Below, piece after piece: positions 26,599-34,520 of a stretch of 64,000 nt of DNA. The notes under the pieces were generated by a model that saw only the letters and a program-made list of their open reading frames with translations, was not told where the DNA came from and ran no database searches. The stretch lies in NCBI GenBank assembly GCA_023460035.1, contig JAEWRN010000002.1, forward strand, positions 31,800 through 95,799, in the 5' to 3' direction. Within the stretch, counting starts at the first letter, position 1, and each line of letters starts with the position of its first letter. The position numbers and the translations under genes are program-made. This DNA is from Bacillota bacterium (GTDB taxonomy: Bacteria; Bacillota; Clostridia; Oscillospirales; Ruminococcaceae).

Positions 26599-27090
26599 AT
26601 GATTAAATGGGCACGGTTGGACGAGCGCATGATTCACGGGCAGGTTGCCACAAAGTGGAGCCGCACGCTGGGCGTAGACCGCATTATTGTGGCGGACGAC
26701 GTTGCCGCAGGCAGCGAGATTATGCAGAAATCACTGATGATGGCAGCCCCCGCCACCTGCAAAACAGCCATTGTCTCGGTAGAAAAGGGCATTGCGCTGT
26801 GCAACGACCCCCGTGCCGCCGCGCTGAAAATCCTGCTGATTGTCAGCACGCCGGAAAATTTGCTGCGTATCGCAAAAGAAGTGAAAGACATTCCGCAGAT
26901 CAACGTCGGCAACTATGGCCGCATCGCCCCCAAAAAGGGCACCGAGCAGCGCCACACCTACACGAAAAACCTGTATGCCTATGACGAAGAAGCCGCCATT
27001 TTAAAAGAAATCGTGGCGACCGGTATCCCCTGCAACGTCCAGACCATCCCGGATGACGTGCCGCAGGAGCTTTCCAAGGTTCTTGGGTGA
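26599..27090 (+). CDS. PTS mannose/sorbose-family EIIB component
   Basis: Transfers phosphate from EIIA to the sugar. A 163-residue protein with the family opening WARLDERMIHGQVATKW, where His13 is the phosphorylation site, and IIVADDVAAGSEIMQKSLM. AAAGGACGG lies upstream. The specificity (mannose, sorbose, GlcNAc, GalN type) cannot be read from this subunit. Confidence 0.93.
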   Translation: MIKWARLDERMIHGQVATKWSRTLGVDRIIVADDVAAGSEIMQKSLMMAAPATCKTAIVSVEKGIALCNDPRAAALKILLIVSTPENLLRIAKEVKDIPQINVGNYGRIAPKKGTEQRHTYTKNLYAYDEEAAILKEIVATGIPCNVQTIPDDVPQELSKVLG

Positions 27091-27134
27091 GTGGAGTTCC
27101 ATTCATTAGAACATAAATAAGGAGGAGTTTGTCA

Positions 27135-27953
27135 ATGTCAATTACCGCCGCAATTGCCTGCGCGCTGGTATACTGGATCATTCAGGTGCTTGATCCGTAT
27201 ATGCTGTCGTGGCAGTGCCTCAACCGCCCCATCGTCGTGGGCCCCATCATCGGCCTGGTATTGGGTGACCTGCACACCGGTATCACCATGGGTGCTTCGC
27301 TGGAAGCAATCTTCATGGGTATTTCCGCCGTGGGTGGCTCTATCCCGTCCGACACGTTGTCCGGCACCATCATCTCTGTCTCATATGCCATTCTGGTCGG
27401 GGGCCAGGGTGCCACCGAGACCGGCCTTGCTCTGGCATTGTCGATCGGCACCGTTATGGCGTCGTTCAACAACATGCTGATGGCTGTCTGGTCTGCAATG
27501 GCTGCATTCTGGGAAAAGGTTGCCGCCGAGTGCAAGCCCCGCAAGTTTATGTTCCTCAGCATTCTGGTCAACATCATCGCCTCGCTGCCGGGCGCCATCA
27601 TCATTTTCTTCGGTGTGGCTTTTGGTATTGACGGGCTGAACGCGGCCCTGTCCGCGCTGCCCGCATGGGTGATGACCGGCCTTGGCGCGGCGGGCACCAT
27701 GATGACCGCCGTCGGCTTTGGCATCCTGCTGTCCATGATTTGGTCGGCAGACATTGCAGTTTTCTATTTTGTCGGCTTTATTCTGGCAAAAAGCCTGCAG
27801 CTCAGCAGCCTTGGCATCGCCGTGATCGGCGCCGCAATTGCGCTGACGATTTTCTTTATTGAAAAGAACATTGTCGACGCCAAAAAAGGCATGGTCAAGG
27901 TAGAGGCTGCCGCAGACGCAAAACCAGCAAACAGTGAGGAGGATTTCTTCTGA
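27135..27953 (+). CDS. PTS mannose-family EIIC membrane component
   Basis: A polytopic 272-residue permease subunit forming the sugar channel with EIID. Long hydrophobic segments cover most of the protein, with the conserved PIVVGPIIGLVLGDLHTG and AIFMGISAVGGSIPSD. GGAGGA lies 8 bases before the ATG at 27135; a TTG at 27129 is less likely. The stop overlaps the EIID start by one base. Confidence 0.93.
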   Translation: MSITAAIACALVYWIIQVLDPYMLSWQCLNRPIVVGPIIGLVLGDLHTGITMGASLEAIFMGISAVGGSIPSDTLSGTIISVSYAILVGGQGATETGLALALSIGTVMASFNNMLMAVWSAMAAFWEKVAAECKPRKFMFLSILVNIIASLPGAIIIFFGVAFGIDGLNAALSALPAWVMTGLGAAGTMMTAVGFGILLSMIWSADIAVFYFVGFILAKSLQLSSLGIAVIGAAIALTIFFIEKNIVDAKKGMVKVEAAADAKPANSEEDFF

Positions 27954-28768
27954 TGGAAAAGAAAGTAATCAGCGCAGAGGAAAATAAAATCCTCAAAAAA
28001 ATGTTCTGGCGCAGCCATATGGTGTTTGCAAACTTCAACATGACCAAGATGGAAGCGAACGGCTTCACCATGACCATGTCGCCCGCAGTAGAAAGCATCT
28101 ACAAGGACGACATGGAGGGCAAAAAGGCGGCTTATGCCCGCCACCAGGCCTTCTTCAACACCCACGCAGTTGCGTTTAACTTTATTGCCGGCCTGACCTA
28201 CGCGCTGGAAAAAGACGCAAAAGACGGCAAGGTGCCGGGCGAAACCATCGACGCCATCAAGGCTTCGCTGATGGGCCCGACCGCCGGTATGTTTGACTCC
28301 ATCTTCTTCAACTGCCTGCGCGTTATCGGTGCCGGTATCGCCATCGGCCTGTGCGCACAGGGCAATATCCTTGGCACCCTGATCTTCATCCTGCTGTACG
28401 GCGTTTCGCAGTCGGTGCTGAAATACATCCTGCTGAAACTCGGCTACACGCTGGGCACCAGCTTCATCGACAGCGTGTTCAACAGCGGCCTGATGGGCAT
28501 TGCCACCCGCAGCGCCTCTATTTTGGGCCTTATCATGGTGGGTGCCATGACGGCCGTGACCGTCGGCTTCCCGCTGAACTGGACAATCAACATCGGCCAG
28601 ACCAGCGTCGTGGTGGCAGATTTGTTTAACAACATCTACCCCGGCATCCTCAGTGTGGGCCTTGTGCTGCTGATGATGAAGCTGATTAAAAAGGGCCGCC
28701 GCCCGACCCAGCTCATCATCGGGCTGATCGTGGTTGCTCTGCTGGGTGCGTTTATCGGCATTTTCTAA
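27953..28768 (+). CDS. PTS mannose-family EIID membrane component
   Basis: The second membrane subunit of the mannose-family permease. The 271-residue protein has the family opening KILKKMFWRSHMVFANFNMT, GTSFIDSVFNSGLMG and several C-terminal membrane segments. GAGGAGG precedes the ATG, inside the end of the EIIC gene, so it is coupled to EIIC. A strong hairpin follows. Confidence 0.93.
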   Translation: MEKKVISAEENKILKKMFWRSHMVFANFNMTKMEANGFTMTMSPAVESIYKDDMEGKKAAYARHQAFFNTHAVAFNFIAGLTYALEKDAKDGKVPGETIDAIKASLMGPTAGMFDSIFFNCLRVIGAGIAIGLCAQGNILGTLIFILLYGVSQSVLKYILLKLGYTLGTSFIDSVFNSGLMGIATRSASILGLIMVGAMTAVTVGFPLNWTINIGQTSVVVADLFNNIYPGILSVGLVLLMMKLIKKGRRPTQLIIGLIVVALLGAFIGIF

Positions 28769-28819
28769 AAAGGGGTTTCCGCCTCTTTTCCTCAAACAGC
28801 AGCTTCGCTGATACAGGAA

Positions 28820-28864
28820 GGTCCGGTGGAGCTGCGGGCACGCAGCTTCACCGGGCCTTTTTTT
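28820..28864 (+). terminator. Strong hairpin after EIID
   Basis: A 17-bp stem (28820-28836 with 28841-28857, with G-U pairs), 4-base loop and seven T. It could raise PTS expression over the downstream genes; the next ATG at 28913 follows closely. Confidence 0.88.
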
Positions 28865-28912
28865 ACGGCGGCATTGCCGCACCACCCCACCACAGAAAGG
28901 ACAGGGCTTTTT

Positions 28913-29893
28913 ATGACACTCCGGGATTTGATGATGCTGTACGGCGTCACGCTGGGCAAACGGCGCACCAAACGGGAAAAATACCTGTTTGCAAAACAAA
29001 TAGGCGAGGCCTTTCCTCCACTGGGGTTCCCGGTGCAGGTGCAGCAGCTGAACGAGCGGGTTTTTCAGGTAGAAAACCTGATTGCGGGCGACCTTACCAC
29101 GGCAGAGGTGGTGTTTGTGACGCCGTTTGACACCCCCGCCAAAACCGTTTACCCGGCAAATTACTACCCGTTTCACCCCGAGCTGACGGTGCGCGAAAAC
29201 CGGCGCGACATTATAGTGCAGTTTTTGCTGGCACTGGTGCTGTTGCTGGCAGCCACCCTTGCACTGCGGCTGGGGCTTGCCACGGCCGCGTTGGCGCCGC
29301 GCGTTACCGCCTTTGTGGCGGCCGGCGCGCTGGCGCTGGCCGGGGTGTGGCGGCTGTTCAGCCACTCGAACCCCTATAACTTTAACCGCGCCTCCGCCAG
29401 CATTGCCGTGATGGCAAAGCTGGCAGAAGAGCTGCACGGCAACAACAAAGTGGCGTTTGCCTTTTGCGACCGCTCTGCCACCACCTACGAGGGGTATAAG
29501 CTGCTGGCAAAAAACCTTGCGGGCCCCTCTGCCGTTATTCTGCTGGACTGTATTGCAGAGGGCGAAAAGCTGGCGCTGGCGCACAGCAAATTTTCAGCCG
29601 CGCGGGCAGACCAGCTTATCGCCCTGCTGGGCGACACGCCGGTGCTGCGGCGCAGCTATGAGGAAAACGAGCTCGGGCGCAACGTGCTGTCCATCTTCCC
29701 CACCGGGTTGATGCTGACCAGCGGCAGCGTGCAGCAGGGCGAATTTGTGGTGCAGCACACCGGTACCAAACACGACGTGGGGCTGAACTTACCAAGGCTC
29801 GAACAAATCAAGCAGGCACTAGCCGCCTTTGCGCGCGCAAAAAAGGCGCCGCAGCAGGTGGCAGAAACAACACAGGAGCAACAAATAACATGA
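28913..29893 (+). CDS. Membrane protein with a degenerate M28-peptidase-like domain
   Basis: A 326-residue protein, possibly a peptidase-like membrane protein. It has an N-terminal soluble part, two adjacent membrane segments (about residues 104-155), and a C-terminal domain with NPYNFNRASASIAVMAKLAE, VAFAFCDRSATTYEGYKLL and AVILLDCIAEG. The order resembles M28 aminopeptidases (DN-SG-A, FVFFDGEE, VLDCVG), but the usual metal-binding Asp, Glu and His are not obvious, so catalysis is doubtful. The ATG at 28913 follows AAAGGA at 14 bases. It overlaps nagA by four bases, so its role is probably tied to the amino-sugar operon. Confidence 0.65.
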   Translation: MTLRDLMMLYGVTLGKRRTKREKYLFAKQIGEAFPPLGFPVQVQQLNERVFQVENLIAGDLTTAEVVFVTPFDTPAKTVYPANYYPFHPELTVRENRRDIIVQFLLALVLLLAATLALRLGLATAALAPRVTAFVAAGALALAGVWRLFSHSNPYNFNRASASIAVMAKLAEELHGNNKVAFAFCDRSATTYEGYKLLAKNLAGPSAVILLDCIAEGEKLALAHSKFSAARADQLIALLGDTPVLRRSYEENELGRNVLSIFPTGLMLTSGSVQQGEFVVQHTGTKHDVGLNLPRLEQIKQALAAFARAKKAPQQVAETTQEQQIT

Positions 29894-31083
29894 AAATCAA
29901 ATCGAATCGTATTATGATGCAGGACGGTGAAAAGGCCGGTGTTTTGACGATTGAAAACGGCAAGATCACCGCATTTGATGAAAACGGCACCGCGCCGGAC
30001 GCCGAGGACTTTGGCAACCAGCGCATTATCCCCGGTATTTTTGACACCCACAACCACGGCACCTGCGGTTTTGGCATGCTGGGGGGCGAAGCGAGCCACG
30101 AGCAGCGGGTCGCTTCGGTGAAGGGCTATTTAAAAGGCCTTGCCAGCCAGGGCACGGTCAACATCTTCCCTACCGTGATGGACGTGGAGGGTATTCGCGC
30201 TGTCGTAGAGGTGGCAAAGCAGGGCAACCAGGGCGGCGCGACCATTTTGGGTATTCACAGCGAGGGCCCGTGGCTGAACCGCACCGGTGAAAAGGGCATC
30301 CGCACCGGCTGGCCCGACGTCAGCATGGACACCGCAAAGGCCATGGTGCAGGCAGGCGAAGGCCTGCTGCGCCTTGTGGCGCTGGCGCCCGAGATCCCCG
30401 GCATCGAGCCGATTATGGAATATTTCCTTTCGCAGGGTGTCACGCTGGCCGCCGCGCACAGCGACAACAACTACCAGCAGGCGACTGCCGCTTATGCAAA
30501 GGGCATCACCGTCGCCACCCACACCGGCAACGTGATGACCGACATGCACCACCGCGACGTGGGTGGCCTTGGCGCCGCACTGCTGAACGACAACGTGCAG
30601 TGCGAAGTGATCTGCGACGGCATGCACATCTGCAACGAGATGCTGCAAATTTATTTCCGCGTCAAAAACCCGTCGCAATTTATGATGGTCAGCGACTGCA
30701 CGCCACTGTCCGGCGCGCCGACCGGCGAGTACACCGGCTTTATGGAGGGTATGACGATGATTGTCACCCCCGAGGGCTTTGTGCTTACCGATACCGGCCG
30801 CCTGATGGGCTCCAGCCAGCCGGTGCTGTTTGACATCGGCAACCTGGTCGAAAAGGTCGGCCTGCCGCTGCAGACCTGCCTTGAAATGGCCTGCCTGAAC
30901 CCCTGCAAAAAGTACGGTTTTGCAGACAGTAAGGGCTCGCTGGCCGTGGGTAAGGACGCCGACCTTGTGGTCATCAGCGACGACTACAAGGCACAGGTCA
31001 CCTTTGCCGAGGGCCGCCGTGTGTATGACCGTGCTGCAGAGGGCGCCATTTTTAACAAGGAGTTTTTAAAAGCAAATTCATGA
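29890..31083 (+). CDS. nagA: N-acetylglucosamine-6-phosphate deacetylase
   Basis: Removes acetate from GlcNAc-6-P, feeding glucosamine-6-P to glycolysis. In 397 residues: metal-binding GIFDTHNHGTCGFGML, HSEGPWLNR, the metal His pair AAHSDNN and THTGNVMTDMHHRD, and catalytic SDCTPLSG. Amidohydrolase layout is intact. It overlaps the neighbouring genes at both ends by ATGA. Sitting behind a PTS, it says the imported sugar is N-acetylated. Confidence 0.93.
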   Translation: MKIKSNRIMMQDGEKAGVLTIENGKITAFDENGTAPDAEDFGNQRIIPGIFDTHNHGTCGFGMLGGEASHEQRVASVKGYLKGLASQGTVNIFPTVMDVEGIRAVVEVAKQGNQGGATILGIHSEGPWLNRTGEKGIRTGWPDVSMDTAKAMVQAGEGLLRLVALAPEIPGIEPIMEYFLSQGVTLAAAHSDNNYQQATAAYAKGITVATHTGNVMTDMHHRDVGGLGAALLNDNVQCEVICDGMHICNEMLQIYFRVKNPSQFMMVSDCTPLSGAPTGEYTGFMEGMTMIVTPEGFVLTDTGRLMGSSQPVLFDIGNLVEKVGLPLQTCLEMACLNPCKKYGFADSKGSLAVGKDADLVVISDDYKAQVTFAEGRRVYDRAAEGAIFNKEFLKANS

Positions 31084-31886
31084 GCAAGAAAAAACTGATC
31101 GTTGTAGCCGATGACTTCGGCTTTAGTGAAGCGTATAATTATGGTGTCGTCAAAGGCTACCGTGACGGCATCGTCACCACCCTGTCGCTGATGAGCAACA
31201 TGGCGGCCGCCCCCCACGCGGTGGCGCTGCGCAACCGCGAATGCCCCACTGCCCCGCTGGCCCAGCACACAAACTTTGTGCAGTACCGCCCCGTCAGCGA
31301 CCCGGCAAGCATCCCCACGCTGGTGGACGGTGAGGGCAAATTTTACCGCAGCTACGACTGGCGCGGCGAAGACCCGAACGACCCGAAGTGCAAGGGCACC
31401 GTGTACCCCAGTTATGCGGATTTTTACACCGAGACCATGGCGCAGCTGGACCGCCACAAACAGCTGACCGGCAGCTACCCCAACCATTTCGAGGGGCACA
31501 GCGCCATGACAAAGCCCATGATGCAGGCCTTTATGGATATCGGCGCAAAGCTGGGCATCCACAACATGGCGCAGCCGTTTGTAGAGACCGACAAGATGCG
31601 GGTCGCGTTTGAGCTGTTTACCCAAAACCCATCCGCCATTGAGATTTTAAACCGCGGCAGCCAGCCGGAGGATTGGTTTGAAGACCGTTTTGGCCTGCTG
31701 GACAGCCCGCACGAAATCAATGTGCTGCATTTCCACCCCGGGTATCTCGACGCCTACCTGCTGGACAACACCTCGCTGACCACCCCGCGTTGCCGCGACC
31801 TTGCAACGCTGTGCGACCCGCGGGTGCGCGCCTGGCTGGATGACCACGAGATTGAACTGACTGATTTCAGCGCCGTTTACCGCTGA
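31080..31886 (+). CDS. ChbG/YdjC-family carbohydrate deacetylase
   Basis: Family members remove N-acetyl groups from oligosaccharides such as diacetylchitobiose phosphate. The 268-residue protein has the metal-binding VVADDFGFSEAYNYG at the N-terminus, FEGHSAMTKPMMQAF and HFHPGYLDAYLLD. Its start overlaps the nagA stop (ATGA). NagA plus ChbG-type protein plus PTS suggests a chitobiose-like or other acetylated amino-sugar oligosaccharide. Confidence 0.88.
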   Translation: MSKKKLIVVADDFGFSEAYNYGVVKGYRDGIVTTLSLMSNMAAAPHAVALRNRECPTAPLAQHTNFVQYRPVSDPASIPTLVDGEGKFYRSYDWRGEDPNDPKCKGTVYPSYADFYTETMAQLDRHKQLTGSYPNHFEGHSAMTKPMMQAFMDIGAKLGIHNMAQPFVETDKMRVAFELFTQNPSAIEILNRGSQPEDWFEDRFGLLDSPHEINVLHFHPGYLDAYLLDNTSLTTPRCRDLATLCDPRVRAWLDDHEIELTDFSAVYR

Positions 31887-31911
31887 AACCGGCTGTAAAG
31901 GAGAGGACCGC

Positions 31912-32430
31912 ATGCTTTTTATCATTTTTGCCGTTGTGGTGGCCCTGTTGCTGGTGGTGCTGCAATTTAAACAGTACCGCAGCTTTCAACAACAGCTGGC
32001 CGAGCACCAGCAGCAGACTGGCGAAATACCGCAGGCCACTGTGTTTCCGGCGCTGCGCCGGGTGTCGCTGCTGGGGCCGGTTGTCATCTGTGTGGTGGTC
32101 GCAGTGGTCATTGTGCTGCGCCCCGCGCTGGTCAACGACCCGCAGGCCTACCTTGTGCTGCTGCTTATTTTGGGCATTCTGTTTTCGGGCAGCAGCATCA
32201 CCGGCAACATGACCCAGCGGCTGTATTACACCCCGACCGGCTTTTTTATCAAAGAGCGCTTTGTGGCCTATACCGACCTGAAGCGGCTGGTGCACGGGGG
32301 TGGGCGCAAGGCCGACAGCATCGAGCTGCGCGACGGCACCACCTACCGCCTGCCTCGCCGCCAGTTGCAGGCGCTGGAAGAATTGAAAGAGCAAAAGGTC
32401 TTTCGCCTTGCAGGCAAAAAAAAGGGCTGA
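31912..32430 (+). CDS. Membrane protein with a small C-terminal soluble domain
   Basis: A 172-residue protein with an N-terminal membrane segment (2-18), two further segments around residues 54-72 and 80-95, and a soluble C-terminus with YYTPTGFFIKERFVAYTDLK and SIELRDGTTYRLPRRQL, which reads like a PH-like or bPH2-type fold. AAAGGAGAGG precedes the ATG. No family assigned with confidence; it may be co-transcribed with the deacetylase gene 25 bp upstream. Confidence 0.7.
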   Translation: MLFIIFAVVVALLLVVLQFKQYRSFQQQLAEHQQQTGEIPQATVFPALRRVSLLGPVVICVVVAVVIVLRPALVNDPQAYLVLLLILGILFSGSSITGNMTQRLYYTPTGFFIKERFVAYTDLKRLVHGGGRKADSIELRDGTTYRLPRRQLQALEELKEQKVFRLAGKKKG

Positions 32431-32491
32431 CCGCCCCGCCTTATGGTGTGGGGGTGAAAGCATAGAAGTACAGTACACTCCAAACAAGACG

Positions 32492-32531
32492 CAGAAACAG
32501 CCCGCATGCCGCCGCATGTGGGCTGTTTCTG
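32492..32531. terminator. Inverted repeat downstream of the membrane protein gene
   Basis: A 17-bp stem (CAGAAACAGCCCGCATG paired with CATGTGGGCTGTTTCTG, one G-U) and a short loop. It has no T-run after it on either strand, so termination is plausible but not typical. The 296-base gap around it shows no gene. Confidence 0.5.
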
Positions 32532-32726
32532 TGCCAAAAGGTGCATACCGGCCGGTATTGTGGTAAGATAAGGGCAAACAAGGCCCGGTTGGCGCGGGCT
32601 AAAAAACAGGCTGCGCGAAGGGTGTAAAAATGTAGTTTTTTGTAGTAATTCCGCGCCGTTTGCCCTTCCTGTAGCAAAGGGCCCCACGCACGGTTACAAC
32701 CGACAAGAAGAAAGGGAGCGAGCCGT

Positions 32727-33206
32727 ATGAAAAAGCTAATTACTATTCTGTTTTGCCTTTTGGCCGCAGCCGCCTTTACCGCCTGCAACAGCACCAGCGC
32801 CTCGGGCAGCGGGCAGCTGCCAAACCCCATTGTGGAGTATGAAACGCTGGCCGACGCCGCTAAAGTTACCGGGTTTGAGCTTGCGGTGCCGGGTTCGGTT
32901 GACGGGTATGACACCCGCACGGTACAGGTGGTTGGCGGCGAAATGATGCAGGTCACCTATACGAGCGGCGAACAAAAGCTGCTCATTCGCAAAGCCGCAG
33001 GGGGAGACGACATCAGCGGCGACTATAACACCTACGCCGAAACCAATACCGTCGCCGCCGGCAGCCTGTCGGTTTTAATGAAGGGCGAAAACGGTATGGT
33101 CAGCGTTGCCACCTGGACAGACGGCGGCAACACCTTTGCCATAGACGCGCAAGACGTGCCGCTGACCACCGATGCGGCCAGCGCGCTGGCCCGGCAAATA
33201 CAATAA
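32727..33206 (+). CDS. Predicted lipoprotein of unknown function
   Basis: A 159-residue protein with a signal peptide ending in the lipobox FTAC (Cys20). The mature part YETLADAAKVTGFELAVPGS is typical of a small clostridial DUF4367-like extracytoplasmic domain, with a beta-rich body. GAAAGGGAGCG lies upstream. It ends just before a strong terminator. A role outside the cell is inferred from the signal only. Confidence 0.75.
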   Translation: MKKLITILFCLLAAAAFTACNSTSASGSGQLPNPIVEYETLADAAKVTGFELAVPGSVDGYDTRTVQVVGGEMMQVTYTSGEQKLLIRKAAGGDDISGDYNTYAETNTVAAGSLSVLMKGENGMVSVATWTDGGNTFAIDAQDVPLTTDAASALARQIQ

Positions 33207-33211
33207 AAACA

Positions 33212-33257
33212 AGCAAAACAGGCCCCGCGGGCATACCCCCGCAGGGCCTGTTTTGCT
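33212..33257 (+). terminator. Strong terminator hairpin
   Basis: A 14-bp outer stem AGCAAAACAGGCCC/GGGCCTGTTTTGCT, with further pairing inside. Lies directly after the lipoprotein stop. Confidence 0.82.
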
Positions 33258-33453
33258 GTCTTGTGTGCCCCAAACACCCGGGTGCTGTGCCCGGCGGGGG
33301 TGCTGTTACGCCGCGGGCAGCCCTGCTGTTTTGCGGTGCCGGGCGCATGTGTTTTGCCCGTTTGCAGGTGCCCGCGCCGCGGCAAAACCCCCACAAAAAC
33401 GACAGAAGAAACTGAAAAAGAATAATAAAATATCGAAAAACAATAAAAAACAC

Positions 33454-33482
33454 TTGAAATTCAATAACCACTATGGTATACT
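33454..33482 (+). promoter_or_regulatory. Promoter of the small secreted protein / DUF2975 operon
   Basis: TTGAAA, 17-base spacer, TATACT. The surrounding DNA is strongly A-rich compared with its GC-rich neighbours. It lies 26 bases before the ATG of the next gene. Confidence 0.8.
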
Positions 33483-33507
33483 CTGGGGCAGAAACTGGGG
33501 TGAAAGA

Positions 33508-33813
33508 ATGAAGAAAAAACGTTTGGCCTGTTTTGCGCTGTGTGCCGGTGCCATGGTGCTGTTTGCGGGCGGGCGGCTGCCGTGTGAAGCGGCACAGTAC
33601 GCAGGTAGTCGTGAATGCTTTTTTTTGAAAGAGGGGGCCGCCGCCGTGGGCAGTGTGTTTGAGCGCATGGGCATCCGGCACGGGCCTGCCGCTGTGGTAC
33701 TGCAAAACGGCCGGCCGGTCGTTGTCTACTGTGGCCGCCGCCACAACAATGCCCCGCAGCAGGGGCAAAAAAAGGAGGAGTTTGGCCTGTGTGGAATCAT
33801 AACCGGTCTTTGA
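33508..33813 (+). CDS. Small secreted or membrane-anchored protein
   Basis: A 101-residue protein with a signal peptide (MKKKRLACFALCAGAMVLFAG, possible cleavage near residue 29 at CEAA/Q). The mature part is short, with three cysteines (in RECFFLK, VVYCGRR and GLCGI) and no recognised family. GGGGTGAAAG precedes the ATG; a good promoter lies upstream. Its 3' end overlaps the next gene by 25 bases in another frame. It may be a real secreted peptide or a leader whose translation controls its neighbour. Confidence 0.6.
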   Translation: MKKKRLACFALCAGAMVLFAGGRLPCEAAQYAGSRECFFLKEGAAAVGSVFERMGIRHGPAAVVLQNGRPVVVYCGRRHNNAPQQGQKKEEFGLCGIITGL

Positions 33814-34253
33814 TGCTGTCCCGCATTGCGGTGGGGGTGTTCAGCGCGCTGCTGGTGGCGCTGGTGTTTGGCGCGCTGCCGCTGACACAGTTTTTGCTGC
33901 GCATCATCGACGCCCCCATTGCCCGCGGGCAGCAGGCCCTTGCGGTCACGCTGTTTTTGCTGACCGAATACGCGTCGGTGCTGCCGGCCGGGCTGCTGCT
34001 GTTTGAGCTGAACGGCCTTTTACAGCGCATCGGCAACGGCGCGGTGTTTGAGCCGCGCAATGAAACCGCGCTGCGCCGTATCAGCTGGTGCTGTATTTTT
34101 GAAGCAGTGGTGTGTGTGGCAAGCGCGCTGTACTACCTGCCGTTTTTGCTGGTGGCAGTGGCCGCCGGCTTTATGGCGCTCATCGTACGGGTCATTAAAA
34201 ATGTGTTTGCCGAAGCCATTGTGCTGAAAACCGAGCAGGAATTTACCATTTAA
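33789..34253 (+). CDS. DUF2975-type membrane protein
   Basis: A 154-residue protein with four membrane segments and the layout of DUF2975: GALPLTQFLLRIIDAPIARG, LLFELNGLLQRIGNGAVFEPRN and the terminal EAIVLKTEQEFTI. These proteins usually pair with a small XRE regulator immediately downstream, as here. The start is GTG at 33789 with AAAGGAGGAG about 10 bases before it. Confidence 0.85.
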   Translation: MWNHNRSLMLSRIAVGVFSALLVALVFGALPLTQFLLRIIDAPIARGQQALAVTLFLLTEYASVLPAGLLLFELNGLLQRIGNGAVFEPRNETALRRISWCCIFEAVVCVASALYYLPFLLVAVAAGFMALIVRVIKNVFAEAIVLKTEQEFTI

Positions 34254-34265
34254 GGGGGCGGGGAC

Positions 34266-34502
34266 ATGCCGATCATTGTTAATCTGGACGTCATGATGGC
34301 CCGCCGCAAAATTTCGGCGGGAGAACTTGCCGAGCGGGTGGGAATCACCCCGGCCAATCTTTCTATTTTAAAAAACAACAAAGCGCGCGCCGTGCGGTTT
34401 TCCACACTGGAAGCCCTGTGCCGCGAGCTGGGCTGCCAGCCCGGCGACCTGTTTGAATATCAGCAGGGAGAAGAGGGCGAAACCGCCCCCCTGCCAGAAT
34501 AA
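34266..34502 (+). CDS. Small XRE-family HTH regulator (YozG-like)
   Basis: A 78-residue Cro/CI-type helix-turn-helix protein: VNLDVMMARRKISAGELAER, then VGITPANLSILKNNKARA and LCRELGCQPGDLFEYQ. It is the standard partner of DUF2975 proteins. GGGGCGGGG precedes the ATG. Confidence 0.92.
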   Translation: MPIIVNLDVMMARRKISAGELAERVGITPANLSILKNNKARAVRFSTLEALCRELGCQPGDLFEYQQGEEGETAPLPE

Positions 34503-34520
34503 AAAAGTGTGGTGTAAAAA

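Noticed and set aside
27764..29584. Minus-strand frame of 606 codons
   Set aside because: Antisense of the EIID and M28-like genes.
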